Part shown: one piece after another, positions 1 through 5,550 of the stretch
Layout of the letters: every line of letters starts with the position of its first letter
Numbering within the stretch: position 1 is the stretch's first letter
Assembly: GCA_050692055.1 (NCBI GenBank)
Contig: JBOGTC010000124.1
Location: 1 to 5,960, forward strand
Length of the DNA: 5,960 nucleotides
Direction of reading: 5' to 3'
Source of the DNA: JBOGTC01 sp050692055
Lineage (GTDB): Bacteria; Chloroflexota; Limnocylindria; QHBO01
Made by a program: the position numbers and the translations under genes
Notes under the pieces: model-generated
Told to the model about the DNA's origin: nothing
Databases searched by the model: none
What the model saw: the letters and a program-made list of their open reading frames with translations, nothing else

Positions 1-82
1 GCATCGCGGCCAGGCGATCCTCGCCGCTCACCTCGAACTCCCCGGCCGCCTCGTCCCCCTCTTCGCCGGTATCGATTGCCAT
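1..82 (-). CDS. Partial 5' end of an unidentified gene (27 codons)
   Basis: An ATG at 82-80 opens a frame that reads to the window edge without a stop. It encodes an acidic, glycine/glutamate-rich N-terminus beginning MAIDTGEEGDEAAG and ending EDRLAAM. Only about 4 of 27 codons end in A or T, as in the neighbouring genes. No Shine-Dalgarno precedes the ATG, but a TACGCT hexamer (TANNNT class) lies 7 nt upstream, which fits a leaderless start. It is co-directional with paaBCD. The visible residues look like a disordered leader and do not identify a family. It could be a further phenylacetate gene, even the missing paaA, but nothing seen proves this. Confidence 0.5.
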   Translation of the reverse strand, partial: MAIDTGEEGDEAAGEFEVSGEDRLAAM

Positions 83-89
83 GGCCGGA

Positions 90-95
90 AGCGTA
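90..95 (-). promoter_or_regulatory. Candidate -10 box (TACGCT) for a leaderless start at 82
   Basis: On the minus strand TACGCT fits TANNNT and lies 7 nt before the ATG at 82, the spacing at which transcription would begin at or next to the start codon. No convincing -35 hexamer is seen 16-18 nt further upstream. The box also lies inside an imperfect inverted repeat (84-88 with 128-132, and 94-99 with 120-125), so some of its base composition may reflect that hairpin instead. Confidence 0.3.
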
Positions 96-122
96 GCAGG
101 GAGGGCGCGCGGCGTACGTCTG

Positions 123-302
123 CTAAGCCGGCGGATCGTCGTCGAAGGCGTCGTCGGGGGGCGACTCCTCTCGTCGCGTGTCGTTCTCGCGCTCGTTCTC
201 CCCTTCCTCCGCGTCGGTGGATCGCCCGGCCGGCACGCGTCGGCCCGGCACGTGAGAGCGAGCGATGTCGTCGATCAGGTCTCGGTCAGGCGGGTGGTCC
301 AT
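123..302 (-). CDS. Small acidic hypothetical protein, 59 aa
   Basis: The frame runs from ATG at 302-300 to TAG at 125-123 and lies between paaD and the next leftward gene in the same direction. The product starts MDHPPDRDLIDDIARSHVPG, followed by a low-complexity, charged stretch rich in Glu, Asp, Arg and Asn, ending DDDPPA. It has no cysteines, no membrane segment and no signal peptide, and looks largely disordered after a possible short helix at residues 8-17. About 80% of codons end in G or C while second positions are near 50% G+C, which favours coding. Against it, no clear Shine-Dalgarno precedes the ATG and the start lies inside a 9-bp inverted repeat. I do not recognise a family. It could be a small accessory protein or a chance frame. 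Confidence 0.4.
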   Translation of the reverse strand: MDHPPDRDLIDDIARSHVPGRRVPAGRSTDAEEGENERENDTRREESPPDDAFDDDPPA

Positions 303-333
303 GCTTGTCGGGGCTGCATGTACCGGACCACCC
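292..333 (-). terminator. Hairpin after paaD: possible terminator or start-sequestering structure
   Basis: GGGTGGTCC (292-300) and GGACCACCC (325-333) form a perfect 9-bp inverted repeat. Inside it ATGC (301-304) can pair with GCAT (316-319) across an 11-nt loop, leaving a 5-nt one-sided bulge. On the leftward transcript it begins 35 nt after the paaD stop. No T-tract follows, so it is not a classical intrinsic terminator, although U-poor hairpins can end transcripts in high-GC bacteria. The ATG of the 59-aa ORF (302-300) lies in the 3' arm, so folding would hide that start. Confidence 0.4.
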
Positions 334-368
334 TGGCCTCTAGATCGTCGGCCGCTGGCGACGCAGGG

Positions 369-917
369 CTAGATGCGCTTGAACTGCTCGAACGGCTGCC
401 GGCAGGCGGCGCAGTGGTAGATGGCCCGGCACAAGGTGGGGCCGAACGGGTTCTCGAGCGTCGTGTTGCGCGACCCGCAGTACGGGCACTCCGCGATGGG
501 CAGTACGGCGAGCTCCTCCAGCCCTCCCGGGACCGATGCCGCCGATGCCGGCTCCAGGACCGGCGGCGCGAAGCCGCTCGCGCGCAGACGCTCGCGACCG
601 GCGGGTGTGATCCGTTCCGAGGTCCAGGGGGTGGCGAAGCTCACGTCCACCTCGACCCGCTCGGCGAGCCCCTCGTCGCGCAGCCGCTCCCCGATCTGCT
701 GGCGCATGACCTCGATCGCCGGGCAGCCGACGAACGTCGGCAGCAGCTCGACGTTGAGGCTTCGGCCGTCTTCGGAGAAGGCGAAGCCGCCGATCACCCC
801 GAGGTCGACGACGCTGATCGCAGGGATCTCCGGATCCGGAATCTCCGCCAGCACCTCCCACACGCGGCGTTCGCGTGCCTCGGCAGCGGCGGCCGTACCC
901 GCACCCACGCTCACCAT
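369..917 (-). CDS. paaD: Phenylacetyl-CoA epoxidase maturation subunit PaaD, 182 aa
   Basis: PaaD is needed for a functional phenylacetyl-CoA 1,2-epoxidase and is thought to help assemble its metal centre; it acts in the cytoplasm. Residues 17-95 form the DUF59/MIP18-like domain, with the signature DPEIPAISVVDLGVI at 28-42 and the conserved cysteine motif TFVGCPA (C65). The C-terminus carries the zinc-ribbon-like part typical of PaaD: CPYC at 144-147, C163, and CAAC at 169-172, ending in the family-like PFEQFKRI. The length is slightly above that of E. coli PaaD because of an Ala/Gly-rich leader. The ATG at 917-915 overlaps the paaC stop by 7 bp, and GAGGA lies 9 nt upstream inside paaC, so translation is probably coupled. 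No paaE reductase gene follows; a hairpin and a small ORF do. Confidence 0.93.
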   Translation of the reverse strand: MVSVGAGTAAAAEARERRVWEVLAEIPDPEIPAISVVDLGVIGGFAFSEDGRSLNVELLPTFVGCPAIEVMRQQIGERLRDEGLAERVEVDVSFATPWTSERITPAGRERLRASGFAPPVLEPASAASVPGGLEELAVLPIAECPYCGSRNTTLENPFGPTLCRAIYHCAACRQPFEQFKRI

Positions 918-1693
918 GCGGCGCCGTCCTCGGATCGCGCGACCATCGTGAACTGGCCGTGGAGCCAGGCGAAATCATCGGTCGATCGCTCCCGGTCGCC
1001 GGACGCGGGCGGCGCGGCCGCCGGAACCGCGATATCCACGTTTGCCAGGCCGTGGCTCGCCTTCGTCACCCAGGAGGCGCGCAGCGCCTCCATCGGCTCG
1101 GGGAGGAGGCCGTCTCGCACCAACGTCTCCTGGCCGGCGAGCGGCGTGAAGATCGTCTGCGCCTCGGGCCACAGGCGTTCGATCGCGTGCACCAGGCGAT
1201 CGCGCCCCGTACCGCCGCCGGTTGCCAGGCGTCGCAGCCAGGTGTCCCAGTGCAGGAGGTGGTAGGTCTCCTCGCGGCGCATCTTTGTCGCCAGCCCGGC
1301 GAGCGGCTCGAACGCCGAGCGCGCCAGCGCCTCGAGCCGGACGGCGTCGGCCGTCTCGTACAGGTAGCGGCGCGCGACGGTGAAGGCCCAGTCGCCGCGC
1401 GCGTGGTTGAGCAGTGCCGCATGGCGGAAGGCGGCTGCGTCGCGGCCGAAGGCGATGCGATCGGCGTCGTCGTCGGTGAGCTCGGCGAGCAGCTCGTAGA
1501 GCGCGCGCGCATGCCCCAGCTCGTCCTGGGCGATGGAGCTGGTGGCGACGTCCTCCTCGAGCATCGGCGCGAACCCTGTCCATTCGGAGTCCCAGAAGCC
1601 GATGACGAACTCGTCGTCGGCCATGCTCAGGATCAGCTCGGCCAGCGCGTCGCGGGTCGCCGCGTCGATCGTCGCGTGGCCGGCCGCGGTCAT
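911..1693 (-). CDS. paaC: Phenylacetyl-CoA epoxidase subunit PaaC, 260 aa
   Basis: PaaC is the ferritin-fold partner of catalytic PaaA in the phenylacetyl-CoA 1,2-epoxidase, which makes the ring-epoxide of phenylacetyl-CoA in aerobic phenylacetate breakdown. Family signatures are the ADDE helix (25-28), WTGFAPMLEEDVA (38-50), IAQDELGHA (54-62), the NHARGDWAF strip (96-104), REETYHLLHW (140-149) and a C-terminal FTMVARSEDGAAW. The E. coli protein (about 248 aa) is regarded as non-catalytic because iron ligands are lost. Here E28, E58, H61, E113, E142 and H145 are present at the spacing found in PaaA, which is unusual against that reference. The ATG at 1693 is preceded by GGAAGGG 7 nt upstream and overlaps the stop of a 17-codon mini-ORF. 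No other start lies in frame within the nearby upstream sequence. Confidence 0.93.
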   Translation of the reverse strand: MTAAGHATIDAATRDALAELILSMADDEFVIGFWDSEWTGFAPMLEEDVATSSIAQDELGHARALYELLAELTDDDADRIAFGRDAAAFRHAALLNHARGDWAFTVARRYLYETADAVRLEALARSAFEPLAGLATKMRREETYHLLHWDTWLRRLATGGGTGRDRLVHAIERLWPEAQTIFTPLAGQETLVRDGLLPEPMEALRASWVTKASHGLANVDIAVPAAAPPASGDRERSTDDFAWLHGQFTMVARSEDGAAW

Positions 1694-1743
1694 CTTCCGG
1701 CCCTTCCGGCGCCTCGTATCGCCAGATTCAGATGCGGCCGCAT
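1690..1743 (-). other. 17-codon mini-ORF linking paaB and paaC (candidate coupling ORF)
   Basis: ATG at 1743-1741 overlaps the paaB stop (TGATG). The frame encodes MRPHLNLAIRGAGRAGR and stops with TGA at 1692-1690, overlapping the paaC start (ATGA). AGGAGG lies 7 nt upstream of this ATG, inside the end of paaB, and is the best Shine-Dalgarno in the paa cluster. The paaC start is about 50 nt further on, in another frame. The peptide has no recognisable motif and contains the rare codon ATA. It may serve to carry ribosomes to paaC, or the interlocking may be chance. Confidence 0.35.
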
Positions 1744-2084
1744 CACGTCCCCTCCTCGCTCGCGCGGGCCTTCGCCGCCTCGAGCTTGTGCTTGATGATA
1801 TAGCCGCCGGGCTTCTTGTGGGACCGATCGAACGGTGGGTTCAGCAGGTCCGGGTCGTCGAGCTCGAGGATCGCATCGCGCGGCACCACCCACAGCCGAT
1901 GGCTCTCCTGGCGCCGACCGTAGAACTCGCGGGCATAGTGGACCGCCAGCTCCTCGTCCGGTGCGTTCACGTTGCCTGCATGCACCAGGGAATCGCCCTC
2001 CGCCTCCTGGCGAAAGACCTCCCAGATGCGGTCGCCGTCGCTCCTGCTGGGCTCGGCATCCTGCTTCTCTGTGGGACCGGCCAC
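1743..2084 (-). CDS. paaB: Phenylacetyl-CoA epoxidase subunit PaaB, 113 aa
   Basis: PaaB is a small non-catalytic subunit that holds PaaA-PaaC units together in the phenylacetyl-CoA epoxidase. The recognisable core runs from IWEVFRQEAEGDSLVHAGNV (20-39) through the helix DEELAVHYAREFYGRR (43-58) and LWVVPRDAI (64-72) to FDRSHKKPGGYIIKHK near the C-terminus. It is longer than E. coli PaaB (about 95 aa) because of a polar 19-residue leader and a charged tail. The start is GTG at 2084-2082: an in-frame TAG lies 12 nt upstream and no other start precedes the conserved core. No Shine-Dalgarno is close enough (GGAGGG ends 15 nt before), but TAGTCT lies 6 nt before the GTG, fitting a leaderless message. 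It is the first gene of its transcript; paaA, the usual upstream neighbour, is absent and a divergent RND gene lies there instead. Confidence 0.93.
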   Translation of the reverse strand: MAGPTEKQDAEPSRSDGDRIWEVFRQEAEGDSLVHAGNVNAPDEELAVHYAREFYGRRQESHRLWVVPRDAILELDDPDLLNPPFDRSHKKPGGYIIKHKLEAAKARASEEGT

Positions 2085-2090
2085 GGGCCA

Positions 2091-2096
2091 AGACTA
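2091..2096 (-). promoter_or_regulatory. Candidate -10 box (TAGTCT) for leaderless paaB
   Basis: TAGTCT on the minus strand fits TANNNT and ends 6 nt before the GTG start of paaB, so transcription would start at or next to the start codon. The first TAG of the box is also the in-frame stop that fixes the upstream limit of paaB. No good -35 is seen at the usual spacing, which is common for this promoter class. Confidence 0.45.
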
Positions 2097-2129
2097 GCGC
2101 CCTCCACCCCGCACCGCACCGCAAACCTA

Positions 2130-2158
2130 TTGACGACTGCGCCAGCCGCGCGGATGAT
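2130..2158 (+). promoter_or_regulatory. Candidate sigma70-type promoter for the RND operon
   Basis: TTGACG (2130-2135, five of six to TTGACA) is followed by a 17-nt spacer and GATGAT (2153-2158, four of six to TATAAT). It is the best -35/-10 pair I found in the spacer reading rightward. Transcription from here would start near 2165 and leave a leader of about 195 nt before the permease start. It lies about 35 bp from the paaB -10, so one regulator could affect both. Confidence 0.35.
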
Positions 2159-2220
2159 GGCGCCGTCAGGGCCCGGTCACAGGGTACGGAGGTCCCGAGT
2201 GTTGGCCGCACGGAGATGGT

Positions 2221-2253
2221 GGGCCGAATCAGCGCCTCGCGTGCGATTGGCCC
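2221..2253 (+). promoter_or_regulatory. Imperfect hairpin in the RND leader
   Basis: GGGCCGAATC (2221-2230) and GATTGGCCC (2245-2253) can pair over 9 bp with one bulged G, across a 14-nt G+C-rich loop. It lies inside the proposed untranslated leader, about 105 nt before the permease start. No T-tract follows. It may be an operator-like palindrome or an RNA structure; chance is also possible in G+C-rich DNA. Confidence 0.25.
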
Positions 2254-2359
2254 CGATCCTGACAGTTCCCCAACCGCACCCTCCGGCCACTCCGGCGCGC
2301 CAAGCACTGCTGCGGCCATCCGTACTGGGTCGCATGGCTGATGACCGAGGCCGCCATCG

Positions 2360-5300
2360 ATGATGCGGGGGATCGTCGAGTGGACCGCGCGGTTCCGGTT
2401 CCTGGTCGTGGGGCTTGCGGCGGCAACCATGCTGTTCGGCTTCATGCAGCTCCCCAACGTTCCGGTGGATGCGACTCCGGAGTTCTCGCCTCCATACGTG
2501 GAGGTCCAGACTGAAGCGCTGGGCCTCTCCGCCGAGGAAGTCGAGCAGCTGATCACCGTCCCGCTGGAGGCGGACCTGCTGAACGGCGTGGCGTGGCTCG
2601 ACTCGATCACGTCCGAGTCGGTTCCCGGGCTCTCCTCTATCGTGCTCACCTTCGAGCCCGGCACGAATGTCCTTCGCGCGCGACAGGTGGTCGCCGAGCG
2701 CCTCACCCAGGCCCACGCGCTGCCGAACGTCTCGAAGCCCCCGGCGATGCTCCAGCCGCTGTCATCCACGAGCCGCGTGATGATGATCGGCCTCTCATCG
2801 GATGAGCTGTCGCTCATCGAAATGTCGGTCCTCGCACGCTGGACCATTCGGCCGCGGCTGCTGGGCGTCGAGGGCGTTGCGGAAGTGGCCATCTGGGGCC
2901 AGCGGGAACGCCAGCTCCAGGTCCTGGTCGATCCGGAGCAACTCGCGCAGCACGCCGTGCCCCTGGAGCAGGTGATCAAGACCACCGGGAATGCGCTGTG
3001 GGTCTCACCGCTGACCTTCCTGGAAGCGTCGACGCCCGGTACCGGTGGGTTCATCGACACTCCGAACCAACGGCTGGGGGTCCAGCACGTCCTCCCCATC
3101 AGATCGGCCGAGGATCTCGCGCGAGTCCCGCTCGAGCCTGATGATCCGGGGGATGACGCCGTCAGCGGGCTCCGGCTGGGAGACGTGGCCAGGGTTGTCG
3201 AGGACCATCAGCCGCTCATCGGCGACGCACTCGTCGACTCCGGCCCAGGGCTCCTCCTGGTGATCGACAAGTTTCCCGAGGCCAATACGCTGGAGGTGAC
3301 GCGCGGCGTCGAAGAGGCGTTTGACGCTCTGGGTCCGGGCTTGGCGGGCATCAAGATCGACTCCACGGTCTTCCGCGCCGCGTCGTTCATCGAGTCTGCG
3401 ATCGGCAACGTGTCCCTCGCGCTGCTGATCGCGCTGGTCCTCATCGCCATCGTGCTCGGCGTCTTCCTCTATGACTGGCGCGCGCTGGTCATCTGTCTGA
3501 CGGCCATGGCGCTCTCGCTGGCGACAGCCGGAATCGTGGTGTACCTCTTCGGCGCGACGATCAATGCGATGGTCGTCGCCGGTTTTGCGCTGGCCATTGG
3601 CGTGCTGATCGACGACGTCGTTGTTGGGACGGAGAACGTTGCGACGCGCCTCAACCGGCCGCGCCGAGGAGATAACCGCAGGTCGAAGGCCTCGCTCATC
3701 ATCGAGGCGACCCTGGAGCAGCGCAGCAGCCTCGTCTACGCCACGATCATCACGCTCGTCGCGCTTGCGCCCGCCATGCTCGTCCCGGGCCCGACGGGCG
3801 TCTTCCTGGCGCCGCTCGTGGCTGCCTACGGGTTGGCGGTGCTCGTATCGACGCTCGTTGCCCTGACGGTCGCGGTCGCGCTGGCGACCTTGCTGCTGCC
3901 GGCCCGGTCGGGGCGCCGCGAGTCCGCGCTGGTGAGGGGCCTGCAGCGTCGTTACCAGGCGGCACTGCAGTGGATCGTCAACCGTCCTCGACCGGCATTG
4001 CTCACTGCCGGCGCCGTCACCATCGGCGTGGTGGTGGTGTTCGGCGCGGGGATGGTTCCTCAGCTCGCGGAGTCGCTGACCCCCTCCTTCCGGGATCGAA
4101 ACCTCCTGCTCCAGGTCGACGCAGCGCCGGGCACGTCGCGCCTCGAGATGAACCGGATCATGGCCGAGGCCGGCGGGGAGCTGAGAGCCATTCCAGGCGT
4201 CCGGAACGTCGGCGCCCACGTCGGCCGAGCCGTGATGTCCGACCAGGTGGTGGGCATCAACTCCGGCCAGCTGTGGATGAGCATCGATCCGGACGCGGAC
4301 TACGAGGCCACGCTGGGCGCGATCGCGGACGCGGTCGATGGGTATCCGGGTCTGTCGCGCGACCTCCTCACGTATCCGGACCAACAGATCGCCCGTGTGC
4401 TGGCCGAGAGCAGCGATGACCTCGTGGTGCGCGTGTACGGCCAGAACTTCGACGTCCTGCGCCAGGAAGCCGAGGAGGTTCGGCAGGCCATATCGGAGGT
4501 CGACGGCGTCGCCACCGCCACGGTCGAAGAGCGGATCGTGGAGCCCACGCTGCACGTGGAGATCGACCTTGCGGCATCCCAGCGTCATGGCGTCAAGCCG
4601 GGTGACATCCGTCGGGCCGCGACCACGCTGCTCTCTGGTATCGGCGTTGGTGCCCTTTTCGAGGAACAAAAGGTCTTCGACGTCGTCGTCTGGGGGGTGC
4701 CTGAAATCCGCGAGAGCGTGACGAGCATCCGCGAGCTCCTCCTGGAGCTGCCCGGCGGTGGCCACGTTGCGCTTGACCAGGTGGCCGACGTCAGCATCGT
4801 GCCGGCACCGAGCGTCATCAGGCGCGAGGGCGTGGCCCGCGTGATCGATGTGAGCGCCAATCTGCAGGGTCGCGATCTAGAGGCCGTCGTCGGCGACGTC
4901 GAGGCCCGCATCCAGGCGCTCGAGTTCCCGCTCGAGTATCACGCCGAGGTGCTCGAGGCATCCGCAGACCGTCAGGCGGACGATCTCCGTCTCCTCGGAA
5001 TCACTGGCGCCTCGGCGATCACGATCTTCCTCCTTCTCCAGGCTGCCTTCAGCAGCTGGCGGTTGGCGGCGATCGTGTTCGTCACGCTGCCGGTGGCCCT
5101 GGTGGGCGGCGCGCTGGCTGCGCTCGCCGGCGGCGAGCTCGGACTGGGCGCGATCGCCGGCCTCTTCGTCGTCCTGGCCATCGCCACGCGCAACGGAATC
5201 GTGCTCATCAGGCACTACCAGCGTCTGGAGAGGATGAAGGGTCGGGCCGCGGGCTCCGCGGTTGTCCTGCGCGGGTCGCGAGATCGGCTTGGCCCGATCC

Positions 5301-5548
5301 TCATGACAGCCATGGCGACCGGTCTGGGCGTCGCACCGTTCGTCGCGCTTGGTCATCTTCCTGGCCTCGAGACCATTGGACCGATGGCAACGGTGATCCT
5401 GGGCGGCGTGGCGACGTCGACGCTGCTGAGCCTGTTCATCCTGCCCATCGTCTACCTGCGATCCGGCCCGAGTCCGGAGCCGGAATGGACGGCGATCGAG
5501 ATCGAGGCCCCGCAGCCGGCCGAGGCCCAGGTCATAGGGGCGAGCTGA
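2360..5548 (+). CDS. RND efflux permease, heavy-metal-efflux (CusA/CzcA-like) type, 1062 aa
   Basis: This is an inner-membrane, proton-driven RND exporter with the two-repeat, twelve-helix plan. TM1 is at about 12-31, followed by PVDATPEF (35-42) and the first porter domain (about 33-345). TM2-TM6 span about 350-513 and TM7 about 545-564. The second porter domain is about 566-875, and TM8-TM12 span about 878-1034. The tail ends EAQVIGAS. TM4 reads LAIGVLIDDVVVGTEN (411-426): D418 and E425 match the conserved TM4 acidic pair of CusA/CzcA, and A412 replaces the extra Asp of CzcA. TM10 carries ATRNGI (942-947). CusA metal-binding methionines align with Q585, R679 and G762, so copper/silver export is doubtful. 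An in-frame TGA at 2342 restricts the start to ATG 2360 or 2363, with a weak GAGG upstream. The gene overlaps the next one by 1 nt. Substrate unknown. Confidence 0.93.
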   Translation: MMRGIVEWTARFRFLVVGLAAATMLFGFMQLPNVPVDATPEFSPPYVEVQTEALGLSAEEVEQLITVPLEADLLNGVAWLDSITSESVPGLSSIVLTFEPGTNVLRARQVVAERLTQAHALPNVSKPPAMLQPLSSTSRVMMIGLSSDELSLIEMSVLARWTIRPRLLGVEGVAEVAIWGQRERQLQVLVDPEQLAQHAVPLEQVIKTTGNALWVSPLTFLEASTPGTGGFIDTPNQRLGVQHVLPIRSAEDLARVPLEPDDPGDDAVSGLRLGDVARVVEDHQPLIGDALVDSGPGLLLVIDKFPEANTLEVTRGVEEAFDALGPGLAGIKIDSTVFRAASFIESAIGNVSLALLIALVLIAIVLGVFLYDWRALVICLTAMALSLATAGIVVYLFGATINAMVVAGFALAIGVLIDDVVVGTENVATRLNRPRRGDNRRSKASLIIEATLEQRSSLVYATIITLVALAPAMLVPGPTGVFLAPLVAAYGLAVLVSTLVALTVAVALATLLLPARSGRRESALVRGLQRRYQAALQWIVNRPRPALLTAGAVTIGVVVVFGAGMVPQLAESLTPSFRDRNLLLQVDAAPGTSRLEMNRIMAEAGGELRAIPGVRNVGAHVGRAVMSDQVVGINSGQLWMSIDPDADYEATLGAIADAVDGYPGLSRDLLTYPDQQIARVLAESSDDLVVRVYGQNFDVLRQEAEEVRQAISEVDGVATATVEERIVEPTLHVEIDLAASQRHGVKPGDIRRAATTLLSGIGVGALFEEQKVFDVVVWGVPEIRESVTSIRELLLELPGGGHVALDQVADVSIVPAPSVIRREGVARVIDVSANLQGRDLEAVVGDVEARIQALEFPLEYHAEVLEASADRQADDLRLLGITGASAITIFLLLQAAFSSWRLAAIVFVTLPVALVGGALAALAGGELGLGAIAGLFVVLAIATRNGIVLIRHYQRLERMKGRAAGSAVVLRGSRDRLGPILMTAMATGLGVAPFVALGHLPGLETIGPMATVILGGVATSTLLSLFILPIVYLRSGPSPEPEWTAIEIEAPQPAEAQVIGAS

Positions 5549-5550
5549 TG
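5536..5550 (+). promoter_or_regulatory. Ribosome binding site and stop/start overlap for the lipoprotein gene
   Basis: AGGGG at 5536-5540 lies 7 nt before the ATG at 5548. The permease TGA (5546-5548) shares its last base with that ATG (TGATG), an arrangement that usually couples translation and fixes the start. A second in-frame ATG follows at 5557 but has no site of its own. Confidence 0.6.

Larger units (their letters stand above)
2085..2359. promoter_or_regulatory. Divergent intergenic region between paaB and the RND operon
   Basis: This 275-bp spacer separates the two leftmost starts. It holds a leaderless-type -10 for paaB, a -35/-10 pair for the RND operon, a short tandem repeat (GCACC twice, then GCA, at 2111-2123), an imperfect hairpin (2221-2253) and a 7-bp direct repeat CTCCGGC at 2281-2287 and 2290-2296. 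I see no tRNA, no T-tracted terminator and no convincing gene. A rightward frame ends at 2363 inside the RND start, but its arginine-rich product looks like non-coding translation. Confidence 0.55.

Noticed and set aside
84..132. Imperfect inverted repeat (GCCGG/CCGGC and TAGCAG/CTGCTA) around the end of the small ORF
   Set aside because: The two arms have unequal gaps (5 and 2 nt), the loop is 20 nt and no T-tract follows, so it is too weak to call a terminator.
81..1265. A 394-codon plus-strand frame across the leftward genes
   Set aside because: It is antisense to paaD, part of paaC and the small ORF, its product is Arg/Ala-rich without motifs, and the minus-strand genes are clearly PaaC and PaaD.
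2111..2123. Tandem GCACC repeat in the intergenic region
   Set aside because: Only two full copies of a 5-nt unit in G+C-rich DNA; not distinguishable from chance.
2154..2363. A rightward 69-codon frame, with a 9-codon version from 2334, whose TGA overlaps the permease ATG
   Set aside because: The ATGA overlap looks like coupling, but the frame is the tail of a longer shadow frame over paaC/paaB, its product is rich in Arg and Pro, and no good Shine-Dalgarno precedes either ATG.
1690..3099. A 469-codon minus-strand frame running from inside the permease to the paaC start
   Set aside because: It crosses the intergenic region and overlaps both paaB and the permease in other frames, with Ser/Arg/Gly-rich content. 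Only its last 17 codons, with their own ATG and Shine-Dalgarno, are kept as the mini-ORF candidate.
3005..4765. A 586-codon open frame on the minus strand inside the RND permease gene
   Set aside because: Its product is Arg/Asp/His/Gln-rich low-complexity sequence with no domain. It mirrors the permease codons, whose G/C-rich third positions remove antisense stops. The plus-strand frame has full RND domain structure.
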